Positions 1-7,039 of a DNA stretch of 10,893 bases are shown piece by piece. The stretch is taken from contig CANGEH010000049.1 in the NCBI GenBank assembly GCA_947452665.1, positions 1 to 10,893 on the forward strand. Reading direction: 5' to 3'. How positions within the stretch are numbered: the first letter of the stretch is position 1; each line of letters opens with the position of its first letter. Position numbers and translations under genes: made by a program. The notes below the pieces were generated by a model. The model did not search any database. It was not told the origin of the DNA and saw only the letters and a list, made by a program, of their open reading frames with translations. This stretch comes from Caulobacteraceae bacterium (GTDB taxonomy: Bacteria > Pseudomonadota > Alphaproteobacteria > Caulobacterales > Caulobacteraceae).

Positions 1-782
1 CAAGCCACAGACGGACCACCATCAAAAATATCGATCAGGCCCTGATAGCGAAAACCTTCGGTCTCCAACATGGCCCGCGCCGCCTCACCCTCGCGGTGGA
101 CCATACCAATCGCATCGCGCGCCGATTTGGGCAGCAAGGACACATAGATCGGATGGCGCGGCGCAAGATCGAGAATGAACTGACCATCGGTCGAGGCGCT
201 CATGAGATCGGCCTCGTCAAACGGCAGGCGAAAGAATTTGGAGGAGACATTGTCCCAAAACGGGCACGCACCATCCGCCTCGAACCAGCCGCGCAATTCG
301 GCCAGCACCATTTCGGCAAACCGCTGCGGGTCAAGCCCGATCAACATATAGCGCGACTGGGCCAGCAGACGCCCCGCCCCACCCTTGCGCCGCTCTGGCC
401 GCAAAAATAGCGAGCCGACCTCTGACCAGCCCGAACACTCATTCACCAAGACCAGCGCGCTATGGTCAAAGCGCATATTCAAGGTCGGGGAGGATTGGGC
501 TAGGGTCACGACCCGGAATGAAAAATGCGGCCGTTTCAGACCAACCCCGGCCTTGACCCCGGCCACGCCATCGACCTGGCCGAGAGCCGAGTCTTCGAGC
601 ATGAGCGTGTACCAGGCCTCTAACGGCGCAATCGAGCCGTCAAAACTGGCCTGTGAGGTTTCAAGCCGCCCGCGCAGGGTCGCCTCGTCTTCCGGCAGGC
701 TGGTAAAACCACGGCCCGACAGGATGGCGAGTTCCATCAAGGCATCAAAATCTTTAGGCCCGGCAGGGCGCACAACCAACAT
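1..782 (-). CDS. astA: Arginine N-succinyltransferase, 3' end cut off by window edge
   Basis: This enzyme transfers succinyl from succinyl-CoA to the alpha-amino group of arginine, the first step of the ammonia-producing AST pathway in the cytoplasm. I translated the minus strand from the ATG at 782-780, and it stays open to base 1, giving about 260 of the roughly 340 residues usual for the family. AstA signatures appear in order: N-terminal MLVVRPAGPKDFDALMELA, GFTSLP (25-30), the GNAT-like CoA-binding stretch SEVGSLFLRPERRKGGAGR (120-138), PFWD (174-177), PRHPIYVSLLP (208-218) and DIFDGGP (251-257). A GGAG lies 10 nt before the ATG. The start is only 4 bp beyond the stop of the upstream M20 gene, so the two are surely cotranscribed. 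The remaining ast genes are probably off the left edge. The family call is strong from motif recall. Confidence 0.93.
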   Translation of the reverse strand, partial: MLVVRPAGPKDFDALMELAILSGRGFTSLPEDEATLRGRLETSQASFDGSIAPLEAWYTLMLEDSALGQVDGVAGVKAGVGLKRPHFSFRVVTLAQSSPTLNMRFDHSALVLVNECSGWSEVGSLFLRPERRKGGAGRLLAQSRYMLIGLDPQRFAEMVLAELRGWFEADGACPFWDNVSSKFFRLPFDEADLMSASTDGQFILDLAPRHPIYVSLLPKSARDAIGMVHREGEAARAMLETEGFRYQGLIDIFDGGPSVA

Positions 783-786
783 AGAC

Positions 787-2031
787 TTAAAGCTCCATAG
801 CCGCGCGGATGGCTGGGCCGTCTATGCCGCCATCCGCCAGCTTCATTAGGATCGCCGCCGACAATTGCGCGCGTTCGGCAAAACTGTCTGGCCAGGCATA
901 TTCATCTTCGCTGTGAATATCGCCGCCGCGCACCCCCAGCGTATCAATATTGGGCAGGCCCGAGGCAAACAGGTTATTGCCCTCACACACCCCGCCCGAC
1001 GGCTTCCAGCCAATCTCTTGGCCAAGCATGGCACCGACCTGACGCACGGCCTCAAACAATTGCGTCTGGGCCGCGTTCATGGGCTTGGCAGGACGGGTAA
1101 CGCCGCCATGCAGATGCAGGTCAAGACCGTCCCCGCCGCGCGCACGGATCGCCGTTTGCACCGCAGATAGAGCCCAATCGGCGGCGCTCTGGTCTGGAAA
1201 GCGGATATTAAACCGGACAATGGCGGTATCGGGCACCATGTTTAAAGGCCCGCCGCCATCAATGCGCGAGACGTTCAAGGTAACGCCCTCGCGCTGACCA
1301 TTGAGCCGATCAAGCTGATCGGCCAGGCGCGCGGCTGCGGTAATCGCATTGCGCCCCAAGCTAAAATCGCGCCCCGCATGGGCGGCGCGGCCACGCACCA
1401 CGACATGAAAATTACCGGAGCCCTTGCGCGCGCCGGCCAAGGTGCCATCGCTCAAGGCTGGCTCATAAGTCATGCCGATATGCCCCAGACGGCCAAACGC
1501 CGCCAAGAGCGGGGCCGAGGACAGGCTCCCCACCTCCTCGTCCGGCGACATCAGGACCCGGTAGCCGACGCGACTGGCCAAGGGATGGGCCTCAAACGCC
1601 TCAAGCGCGGCAAGCATAATGCAAAGCCCGCCCTTCATATCGGCCATGCCGGGACCGTTCAGTGCGCCATCAGCGCGGATCGCCACCGACTGAAACCGGC
1701 TATCCGCGCCAAACACTGTGTCATAATGGCCCGTCAGGATGACCTGGACCGGCGCGTCGGGCCTAACCGTGATCGACAGGGCCTCGGTGGTTTCAAGGTC
1801 CCGAACCTGACCGTCATTGGCAACTTCGCGCATGGGGGCGAGTGCGTGGCAGGTCACATCGGCAGGCAGCCCAGAGGCGGCCTCGATCAGGGCCGATTTC
1901 TGCGCATTGAGGCCGGAAAGGTTACGGCTGCCCGAATTGATCTCAGACCATTGCCGGGTACGGGTGATCAGGGCCGGACCCAGGTCCGTCAGCCTATCCA
2001 TCACTGCCTGGTCTTGGGCGGTCAGAAACAT
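787..2031 (-). CDS. M20 family zinc peptidase/deacylase (CPG2/DapE/ArgE-like)
   Basis: This is a 414-residue cytoplasmic metallohydrolase of the M20 family. Members cleave amide bonds of N-acyl amino acids or C-terminal glutamates using two metal ions. The active-site set looks complete: GHYDTVF with H102 and D104, GPGMADMKGG with bridging D131, SPDEEVGS with catalytic E165 and ligand E166, TYEPA with E190, and DIHSEDEYA with H373. The dimerisation-domain motif VVRGRAAHAG is at 211-220. No signal peptide is visible. The gene lies 4 bp upstream of astA and reads into it, so it probably works in the same arginine/succinylarginine pathway. An M20 enzyme could remove succinyl from N-succinylglutamate, as DapE does from succinyl-diaminopimelate, but that is inference. 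The ATG at 2031 has no clear Shine-Dalgarno sequence. Confidence 0.9.
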   Translation of the reverse strand: MFLTAQDQAVMDRLTDLGPALITRTRQWSEINSGSRNLSGLNAQKSALIEAASGLPADVTCHALAPMREVANDGQVRDLETTEALSITVRPDAPVQVILTGHYDTVFGADSRFQSVAIRADGALNGPGMADMKGGLCIMLAALEAFEAHPLASRVGYRVLMSPDEEVGSLSSAPLLAAFGRLGHIGMTYEPALSDGTLAGARKGSGNFHVVVRGRAAHAGRDFSLGRNAITAAARLADQLDRLNGQREGVTLNVSRIDGGGPLNMVPDTAIVRFNIRFPDQSAADWALSAVQTAIRARGGDGLDLHLHGGVTRPAKPMNAAQTQLFEAVRQVGAMLGQEIGWKPSGGVCEGNNLFASGLPNIDTLGVRGGDIHSEDEYAWPDSFAERAQLSAAILMKLADGGIDGPAIRAAMEL

Positions 2032-2107
2032 GATTCACAACAATAGCCGCTAAACCCTAGCTAAACCCTGCCCGCACGCGCAATGCAAGGCTTGTGATGC
2101 CGCGATC

Positions 2108-2125
2108 TGACGATAACTTGCGTCA
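2108..2125. repeat. Interrupted palindrome TGACG-N8-CGTCA (operator candidate)
   Basis: The arms TGACG (2108-2112) and CGTCA (2121-2125) are perfect inverted copies separated by 8 bp. The right arm also begins the first copy of the direct repeat CGTCATTATT (2121-2130), which recurs as CGTCATTTTT at 2151-2160. Symmetry and location between divergent promoters fit a dimeric regulator site. Arms of 5 bp can occur by chance. Confidence 0.3.
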
Positions 2126-2140
2126 TTATTCGAAAAAATG

Positions 2141-2163
2141 GGGAAAAAACCGTCATTTTTCCC
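2141..2163. repeat. Perfect 8-bp inverted repeat in intergenic region
   Basis: GGGAAAAA (2141-2148) and TTTTTCCC (2156-2163) pair perfectly around the 7-nt loop ACCGTCA. The loop carries another CGTCA, overlapping the second direct-repeat copy. Read on the minus strand the stem is followed by a short T-rich stretch, but the stem is mostly A:T and no gene reads into it from upstream. I prefer an operator or A-tract element to a terminator. Confidence 0.4.
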
Positions 2164-2322
2164 AAGCCGACAGAAGGCCCCGTCCCACTTAAGACCGGCC
2201 ACCGAACTGTGCCTAAAAATTATGCAAACCCATAAAAACCGCTCGTATTCTCCGATTTCACCCGCAAAGCCATCATCAAGACCTAGGCTAGGCACAGGCC
2301 CACTGCCGATTAGCGGGCGAAA

Positions 2323-2327
2323 AAGGA
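2323..2327 (+). promoter_or_regulatory. Shine-Dalgarno AAGGA that questions the annotated ATG
   Basis: AAGGA lies just 1 nt before the ATG at 2329, too close for normal initiation. It lies 10 nt before the in-frame GTG at 2338, a more acceptable distance. Translation may therefore begin at codon 4 of the longer reading. Confidence 0.45.
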
Positions 2328-2328
2328 C

Positions 2329-3834
2329 ATGATAAAAGTGGGTGACACCCAAGATCAGGACAGCCTGTTTCCCCTGTCTGCCGCCTACCCTATCGATCGG
2401 GCCTATGACGAGATGTATGATCGCGGCCATGGGGTGCGCGACCATTATGGCCCGTTGCAATCACGGATCTCGACCTTGGGCGCTGGGGAACTGGCAGACC
2501 GGCAAAGAACGCTAGAACAGTCCTTCTTGCTGCAAGGCATTACCTTCACCGTCTATGGGGCTGGGGCCTCCACAGAACAGATCATTCCGACGGACCTGTT
2601 TCCCCGCATTATTCCGGCAGCGGAATGGGCGCGGATCGAGGCGGGCCTGACCCAAAGACTGCAGGCCCTCAACCTGTTTTTGGCCGATATTTATGGCGAC
2701 CAGACCATCCTCAAAGACGGCGTCGTGCCACGCGACCTAGTCCTGGGTGCCCCCTCCTATCGCCGCGAAATGCAGGGCCTGTTTGTGCCGCACAAGGCCT
2801 ATGCCAATGTCTGCGGCAGCGACCTGATCCGCAATGAGGTCGGCGAATTTGTCGTGCTGGAAGACAATCTTCGCGTGCCGTCGGGCGTGTCCTATATGCT
2901 GGCCAATCGCGACGCCGCCAAACGCACCTTTCCCGGCACGTATCGCTCCAGCGGCGTGCGCTCTGTCGAGCGTTATCCCGACACGCTACTGGCGACCCTA
3001 AAGAGTCTGGCCTCCGATTGGCGCTCCAACCCCCAGGTCGTGGTGTTGACCCCCGGCGTCTATAACTCGGCCTATTATGAGCATGCCTATCTGGCCCGGC
3101 TTATGGGCGCGCCCCTGGTTGAGGGCCGCGACCTCGTGGTGCACGACAATCTTGTCTATATGCGCACGACCACCGGCCTAAAGCGCGTCGATGTGATTTA
3201 TCGCCGGGTCGATGATGACTTTATCGACCCCTTGACCTTTAGGCGGGACTCCTCGCTCGGCGTCGCAGGCCTGTTCAATGCTTACCGGGCCGGCAATGTG
3301 GTGATCGCCAATGCGCCCGGCACAGGCGTTGCCGATGACAAGGCGGTCTATGCCTATGTCCCGGCCATTATCCGCTATTATCTCGGCCAAGACGCGATCT
3401 TAAACAATGTCGAGACCTATTTGTGCCGCGAGCCCGATCAGCTGGACCATGTGCTTGGCAATCTCGATAAGCTGGTGGTCAAGGCCGTTGGCGCCTCTGG
3501 CGGCTATGGCATGCTGGTCGGACCACATGCCAGCCTGCAGGAACGCGCGGAATTTGCGCAGCAGCTCAAGGCCGATCCCGCCAATTATATCGCCCAGCCG
3601 ACCATTCAGCTTTCCACTGCGCCTTGTCTGATCGATGGCGCGATTGAGCCCCGCCATGTCGATCTGCGGCCATTTATCCTGTGCGGCGAGAAGATTGTCG
3701 TCACGCCAGGCGCCCTAACCCGCGTGGCGCTCAAGCGTGGCTCGCTGGTCGTCAATTCCAGCCAGGGCGGCGGCTCGAAAGACACCTGGGTGCTAAGCGA
3801 TCCGCGGGCCCAGGCTCAGGAGAGCCCAGCATGA
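2329..3834 (+). CDS. Circularly permuted ATP-grasp protein (DUF404/DUF407 type)
   Basis: This is a cytoplasmic protein of up to 501 residues from the circularly permuted ATP-grasp family, predicted to activate a carboxylate with ATP and join it to an amine. No substrate is established. Family signatures run in order: LEDNLRVPSG (177-186), VVLTPG (238-243), EHAYLARLMG (251-260), YRRVDDDFIDPLTFR (291-305), NAPGTGVADDKAVYAYVP (328-345), LVVKAVGASGGYGM (382-395), RHVDLRPF (442-449) and NSSQGGGSKDTW (476-487). The charged Asp, Arg and Lys positions expected for nucleotide and Mg binding are present, so it looks active. The length is normal. The stop overlaps the next start (ATGA, 3831-3834), coupling it to the alpha-E gene. 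The start is the ATG at 2329 or, judging by ribosome-site spacing, the GTG at 2338. Confidence 0.92.
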   Translation: MIKVGDTQDQDSLFPLSAAYPIDRAYDEMYDRGHGVRDHYGPLQSRISTLGAGELADRQRTLEQSFLLQGITFTVYGAGASTEQIIPTDLFPRIIPAAEWARIEAGLTQRLQALNLFLADIYGDQTILKDGVVPRDLVLGAPSYRREMQGLFVPHKAYANVCGSDLIRNEVGEFVVLEDNLRVPSGVSYMLANRDAAKRTFPGTYRSSGVRSVERYPDTLLATLKSLASDWRSNPQVVVLTPGVYNSAYYEHAYLARLMGAPLVEGRDLVVHDNLVYMRTTTGLKRVDVIYRRVDDDFIDPLTFRRDSSLGVAGLFNAYRAGNVVIANAPGTGVADDKAVYAYVPAIIRYYLGQDAILNNVETYLCREPDQLDHVLGNLDKLVVKAVGASGGYGMLVGPHASLQERAEFAQQLKADPANYIAQPTIQLSTAPCLIDGAIEPRHVDLRPFILCGEKIVVTPGALTRVALKRGSLVVNSSQGGGSKDTWVLSDPRAQAQESPA

Positions 3835-4781
3835 TGCTCGCCCGCGTTGCCGACAGCCTCTATTGGATGGGGCGTTATATTGAACGGGCCGAACATGTCA
3901 GCCGTCTAAGCGATGTTATGCTCACCGCCTCCCTCGATACCTCGGGCGATGCCCTCTTGGCCGCGCGCACGGTCCTAGGCGCCGTCGGCGAGACCCAGAT
4001 CGCGCTGGAGGGCAAGAGTGCAGTTGATGTCGCTGCCGCCCTGATGCTGGACCGCGACGACCCTGGCTCAGTGATTGTCTCACTCGCCCGCGCTCGCGAA
4101 AATGCCCGCCAGGTCCGCGACCAGATTACAAGCGAGACCTGGGAGCGGCTGAACCTTCTTTTCCTGCGGATCACCAGCCCCAAGGCCGCCAAACAATTTG
4201 ACCAGGCTTCCCTGCCTTTTCTACATGAGGTCATCTCGGACCTGTTCCTGTTTAAGGGCGCAGTCGATACCACCATGAGCCATGGTGAAGGCTGGCGGTT
4301 CTTGATGCTCGGCATCTATCTGGAGCGGGCGCAGCTGATTGTCCGGCTTTTGGATGTCTGTTTTGGTGAGGCGGCGGGCGGTGAGCCGCTTAATGACCAC
4401 CTAGCCCAGATGAACCTCTTGCGCATGGCCTGCGCGCTTGAGCCCTATTTGCGTGTCTATACGGCCGATATCCAACCCAAGCTGATCCAGGAGTTTTTGC
4501 TGTTCAGTGAGGAGTTCCCGCGCTCAATCCAGTTTGCGACGGCTAGGATCGAGGAGCACCTTAAGGCCCTGGCCAGTCCAGGGCTGGATCAGGGGTCCAG
4601 CGCGCCTGAACGTTTGGCGGGCCGCTTAAGCGCTCGCCTACGGTTCGCTGATCTCGAAGAAATGGCCAGCCAGGGGGCCGGCAGCCTTTTGGCAACCGTC
4701 AACCAAGACTGCGCCCGCATCCATGAGGCCATTTACGGGGCCTATGTGGACTATTCCCTCGAACACCATTTGCCGGGCTAA
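3831..4781 (+). CDS. Alpha-E domain protein (DUF403)
   Basis: This 316-residue, largely helical protein has the alpha-E signature. The N-terminus is MMLARVADSLYWMGRYIERAEH (1-22). The core has DRDDPGS (74-80), ARENARQVRDQITSETWERLN (88-108), GWRFLMLGIYLERA (154-167) and FPRSIQFATARIEEHL (229-244). The conserved Arg/Glu pairs are intact. The fold has no proven activity. It almost always sits beside the circularly permuted ATP-grasp and transglutaminase-like proteins and is thought to partner them. I chose the ATG at 3831 because it matches the family N-terminus and because AGGAGAG at 3818-3824 is well spaced. A longer reading back to 3681 lies wholly inside the upstream gene in another frame and is not credible. 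The transglutaminase-like gene follows after 6 bp. Confidence 0.92.
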   Translation: MMLARVADSLYWMGRYIERAEHVSRLSDVMLTASLDTSGDALLAARTVLGAVGETQIALEGKSAVDVAAALMLDRDDPGSVIVSLARARENARQVRDQITSETWERLNLLFLRITSPKAAKQFDQASLPFLHEVISDLFLFKGAVDTTMSHGEGWRFLMLGIYLERAQLIVRLLDVCFGEAAGGEPLNDHLAQMNLLRMACALEPYLRVYTADIQPKLIQEFLLFSEEFPRSIQFATARIEEHLKALASPGLDQGSSAPERLAGRLSARLRFADLEEMASQGAGSLLATVNQDCARIHEAIYGAYVDYSLEHHLPG

Positions 4782-4787
4782 GCGATC

Positions 4788-5780
4788 ATGTTTTTGGAAA
4801 TCCGCCATGTCACCGAATATCACTATGCCACGCCCATCCGCGAAAGCGTGATGGAGCTTTGGATGCAGCCCAAGCGTAGCAGCCTGCAACGCCTGATCCG
4901 TTTTGATTTGGCGCTTGATCCCTCAGCCCAGCTATTTTCCTATGCCGACCCGTTTGGAAATGCCGTCCACCATTTTGATGTGCCAAGGCCGCATGACCGC
5001 CTGACCATTGAGGCGCGCTCAACGGTCGAGACCAAGGCCCCGGCGGCGCTGCCATTGGCCCTATCCATGGAAGAATGGACGCAACTGAATAGCGATGCGC
5101 TCAAGGGTGAGTGCTTTGATTTTCTAAAGCCGCATGGATTTGGCCGCAGCACCGAGGCCCTAGAGGCCTTTATCCAGCGCCATAATCTTGCGGCCTTGCG
5201 CAAGTTCGATCCGCTGTCGGCCGTCTTGAGCTTATCCAAAACAATTTATCAGCAATTTGAGTATCAGGCTGGGGTCACGGATGCCGAAAGTCCGATCGAT
5301 CGGGCGCTCGAGGCTGGGCGCGGGGTCTGCCAGGATTTTGCCCATATCATGATTGCCATATGCCGCGGCTGGGGCATTCCGGCGCGCTATGTGTCGGGCT
5401 ATTTGCTGACCGATCGTGACCAGACCGGCGACCGCTCGGACCCAGACGCCAGCCATGCCTGGGTCGAGGTCTATCTGCCCTCAATCGGCTGGATCGGGGT
5501 CGACCCTACGAATGATGCCCTAGCCGGTGAACGGCACATTATTGTTGCGATTGGCCGAGACTATACCGACGTGCCCCCCTCAAGAGGCGTATTCAAGGGC
5601 GAAACCCAAAGTCAGCTTGCGGTCGGGGTCTCGGTGCGCCAAGCCCAGAGCGCTGTGCATGAGCCAGAATATCTGAGGCTGGCACGCCCGGCCTTTCCGC
5701 CGCCCGGTCGTAGGCGGCAGACCACCAGCAACCTACTGCATGACCAGCAGCAGCAGCAGCAGCAACAGCAACAGCAATAG
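4788..5780 (+). CDS. Transglutaminase-like cysteine protease with polyglutamine tail
   Basis: This 330-residue protein has a bacterial transglutaminase-like N-terminal beta domain (about 1-80; FLEIRHVTEYHYATPIRESV at 2-21) followed by a papain-like transglutaminase core. The catalytic triad is visible: C181 in GRGVCQDFAHIMIAICRGWG, H223 in DASHAWVEVYLP and D239 in GWIGVDPTND. No signal peptide is seen, so it is probably cytoplasmic. Such proteins usually act as peptidases or amidases, and here the likely substrate is whatever the ATP-grasp partner makes. The core ends near residue 295. The tail is basic and proline-rich (PAFPPPGRRR), then eleven glutamines precede the stop, which is not usual for this family as I know it. 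The stop is a TAG inside the same trinucleotide repeat. The end is only 13 bp from the convergent gene. Confidence 0.92.
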   Translation: MFLEIRHVTEYHYATPIRESVMELWMQPKRSSLQRLIRFDLALDPSAQLFSYADPFGNAVHHFDVPRPHDRLTIEARSTVETKAPAALPLALSMEEWTQLNSDALKGECFDFLKPHGFGRSTEALEAFIQRHNLAALRKFDPLSAVLSLSKTIYQQFEYQAGVTDAESPIDRALEAGRGVCQDFAHIMIAICRGWGIPARYVSGYLLTDRDQTGDRSDPDASHAWVEVYLPSIGWIGVDPTNDALAGERHIIVAIGRDYTDVPPSRGVFKGETQSQLAVGVSVRQAQSAVHEPEYLRLARPAFPPPGRRRQTTSNLLHDQQQQQQQQQQQ

Positions 5781-5789
5781 CAATAGCAA
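5745..5789. repeat. Trinucleotide microsatellite (CAG/CAA/TAG) x15 spanning a stop codon
   Basis: Fifteen consecutive triplets run in the transglutaminase reading frame: six CAG, then CAA, CAG, CAA, CAG, CAA, TAG, CAA, TAG, CAA. Both TAG triplets are one C-to-T change from CAG, so the stop codon looks like a mutated repeat unit. Copy-number change by slipped-strand pairing would keep the frame and only lengthen or shorten the glutamine tail. Readthrough of both TAGs would end at TAA 5814-5816, inside the convergent gene. Confidence 0.9.
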
Positions 5790-5793
5790 GGCT

Positions 5794-6372
5794 TTAGCGG
5801 CGCAGCCACGCCTTAAGATCATCACCCGTATCAATATCAGCCAAGGTCGCGATCCTGTCGCAGCTATGGCCCAGGACTGCCTCGGTATCCGTCAAGGTCT
5901 GGGCGCTGGACCAGCGAATACCGCGATCGAGCCTCACAGTGCGACTACGCCGTGCCGACAAGGCGATCAGCCAAAACCCGCCATCGCAGGCAGGGCCAAG
6001 CACGGCCCCGTGGCGCGGCAGGGCCTTTAAGGCCTTGGCGATCTGACCGGCGGTGGCGTCTGGACAATCCGTGCCAATAATCATGACCGGACCCGATGCA
6101 TGGGCGCGCAAGGCGGCTTGCAACCTATGGCCCAGACCCCCGCGCCCCTGGTCCTCAAAACCCAGCCCAGCTGGCCAGTGGCTTGGCGCGCCGCGTCCGG
6201 CCAGACGCACAAGCGTTTTCCAGCGCGGGTCGCGCACCTGGGTCAGAATTCTATGGCTTAGGGCGCGATAGACCCGCCAGGCCTCGACCCGGCCAATATC
6301 GGCCGCCAGCCGAGTCTTGCCCACGCCAATGGCAGGGGCACGGGCAAAGACGATCAAGGTGGGTCTAGTCAT
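5794..6372 (-). CDS. TIGR04282/DUF2064 glycosyltransferase-like protein
   Basis: This 192-residue protein has the nucleotidyl/glycosyltransferase A fold, of the family named 'rSAM/selenodomain-associated transferase 1'. Its motifs are LIVFARAPAIGVGKTRLA (6-23), resembling an NDP-sugar binding loop, IIGTDCP (98-104) with an acidic metal-site residue, GPACDGGFWLIAL (126-138) and DIDTGDDLKAWL (179-190). The length is normal and there is no membrane segment. It is the last gene of the minus-strand operon, and its ATG overlaps the end of the family-2 glycosyltransferase by 8 bp. The two families are commonly neighbours and likely act on one pathway. The sugar donor and acceptor are unknown. In some genomes the family sits with arsenosugar-type radical SAM genes, but none is visible here. 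Confidence 0.87.
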   Translation of the reverse strand: MTRPTLIVFARAPAIGVGKTRLAADIGRVEAWRVYRALSHRILTQVRDPRWKTLVRLAGRGAPSHWPAGLGFEDQGRGGLGHRLQAALRAHASGPVMIIGTDCPDATAGQIAKALKALPRHGAVLGPACDGGFWLIALSARRSRTVRLDRGIRWSSAQTLTDTEAVLGHSCDRIATLADIDTGDDLKAWLRR

Positions 6373-7039
6373 AAGCCTTGGCCAGGGTCTTGGGGTCGGC
6401 CCCGAACAGGAACCTTAGCAACAGGCCCCAATTGCGCAGGCTTCGGTGCCAGTAGCCCTTGGCCCGAAAGCGATCAGCATTGGTCAGGGCCCGAGCGGTC
6501 AGGCCCACCAGACGCTTACGCCCCAGTCGGCGTACCAGATCGACATCCTCCATCAGGGCAAGCGCTTCATAGCCCCCCGCCGCCTCATAGACCGCCTTGC
6601 GGATCAATAGACCCTGATCGCCATAGGGCAGGCCCATGAGGGCGCAGCGTGCCGCCACCCCCGCCTCCCACACACGCGCAATCAGCCGGGGATCGTCCAG
6701 TTGAAACCGAAAATACCCCGCCTGATCAGGATTTTGGCGCATATGCCTCATGGCCTCGGCCTCCCAGTCCACCGACAGGCGCGTATCGGCGTGCAGGATC
6801 AGGAGCCAAGGCCCCTTGGCCAGATCACAGCCATAGCGCAATTGCCCGCCCCGTCCTGCTTCCGCCTGTTCGAACCGCGCGCCCGCCTCATCGGCTAGCT
6901 GGGGCGAGGCATCGGATGAGCCACCATCGATAATGATCAGCTCCCTCACCAACCCATCCATGGCCGCGGGGGCTAGGGCGGCAAGTGTCAGGGGCAGGGT
7001 CTTGGCGGCATTAAGGGTCGGGATGACAACGCTGATCAT
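6365..7039 (-). CDS. Family 2 glycosyltransferase, TIGR04283 type
   Basis: This is a 224-residue GT-A fold glycosyltransferase of the 'rSAM/selenodomain-associated transferase 2' group. Visible motifs are ISVVIPTLNAAKTL (2-15), IIIDGGSSD (35-43), the group-specific AGRGGQLRYG (61-70), LILHADTRL (80-88) with the metal-binding acidic residues, MGLPYGDQGLLIRK (135-148) and ALMEDVDLVRRL (161-172). The C-terminal stretch NWGLLLRFLFG (203-213) is hydrophobic and may touch the membrane, but there is no clear transmembrane helix. The start overlaps the stop of the upstream methyltransferase by 4 bp, and its own end overlaps the TIGR04282 gene by 8 bp. This implies coupled translation and a shared pathway. 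The substrate is unknown. Confidence 0.9.
   Translation of the reverse strand: MISVVIPTLNAAKTLPLTLAALAPAAMDGLVRELIIIDGGSSDASPQLADEAGARFEQAEAGRGGQLRYGCDLAKGPWLLILHADTRLSVDWEAEAMRHMRQNPDQAGYFRFQLDDPRLIARVWEAGVAARCALMGLPYGDQGLLIRKAVYEAAGGYEALALMEDVDLVRRLGRKRLVGLTARALTNADRFRAKGYWHRSLRNWGLLLRFLFGADPKTLAKAYD

Larger units (their letters stand above)
2032..2328. promoter_or_regulatory. Divergent intergenic region between M20-astA and ATP-grasp operons
   Basis: This 297-bp region has no convincing gene. It must carry promoters for both divergent operons and is visibly more A/T-rich than the flanking genes between about 2105 and 2260. It holds a short palindrome (TGACG/CGTCA arms), a direct repeat CGTCATTWTT with a 30-bp period, and a perfect 8-bp hairpin, all within 2108-2163. 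I could not pick convincing -35/-10 boxes. The boundaries are simply the two start codons. Confidence 0.55.

Noticed and set aside
1378..2046. 222-residue plus-strand open frame opposite the M20 gene
   Set aside because: It is antisense to a gene with a complete M20 active site, has no recognisable motifs and its composition is typical of a shadow frame.
2141..2163. Intrinsic terminator
   Set aside because: The stem is mostly A:T and sits between divergent starts, where no gene ends; an operator or structural element fits better.
3681..3830. 50-residue N-terminal extension of the alpha-E protein
   Set aside because: It lies entirely inside the ATP-grasp gene in another frame; the family N-terminus and a good AGGAGAG both point to the ATG at 3831.
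5612..5809. Minus-strand frame with a cysteine run opposite the CAG tract
   Set aside because: The cysteine run is only the reverse complement of the CAG repeat; no ribosome site or conserved motif.
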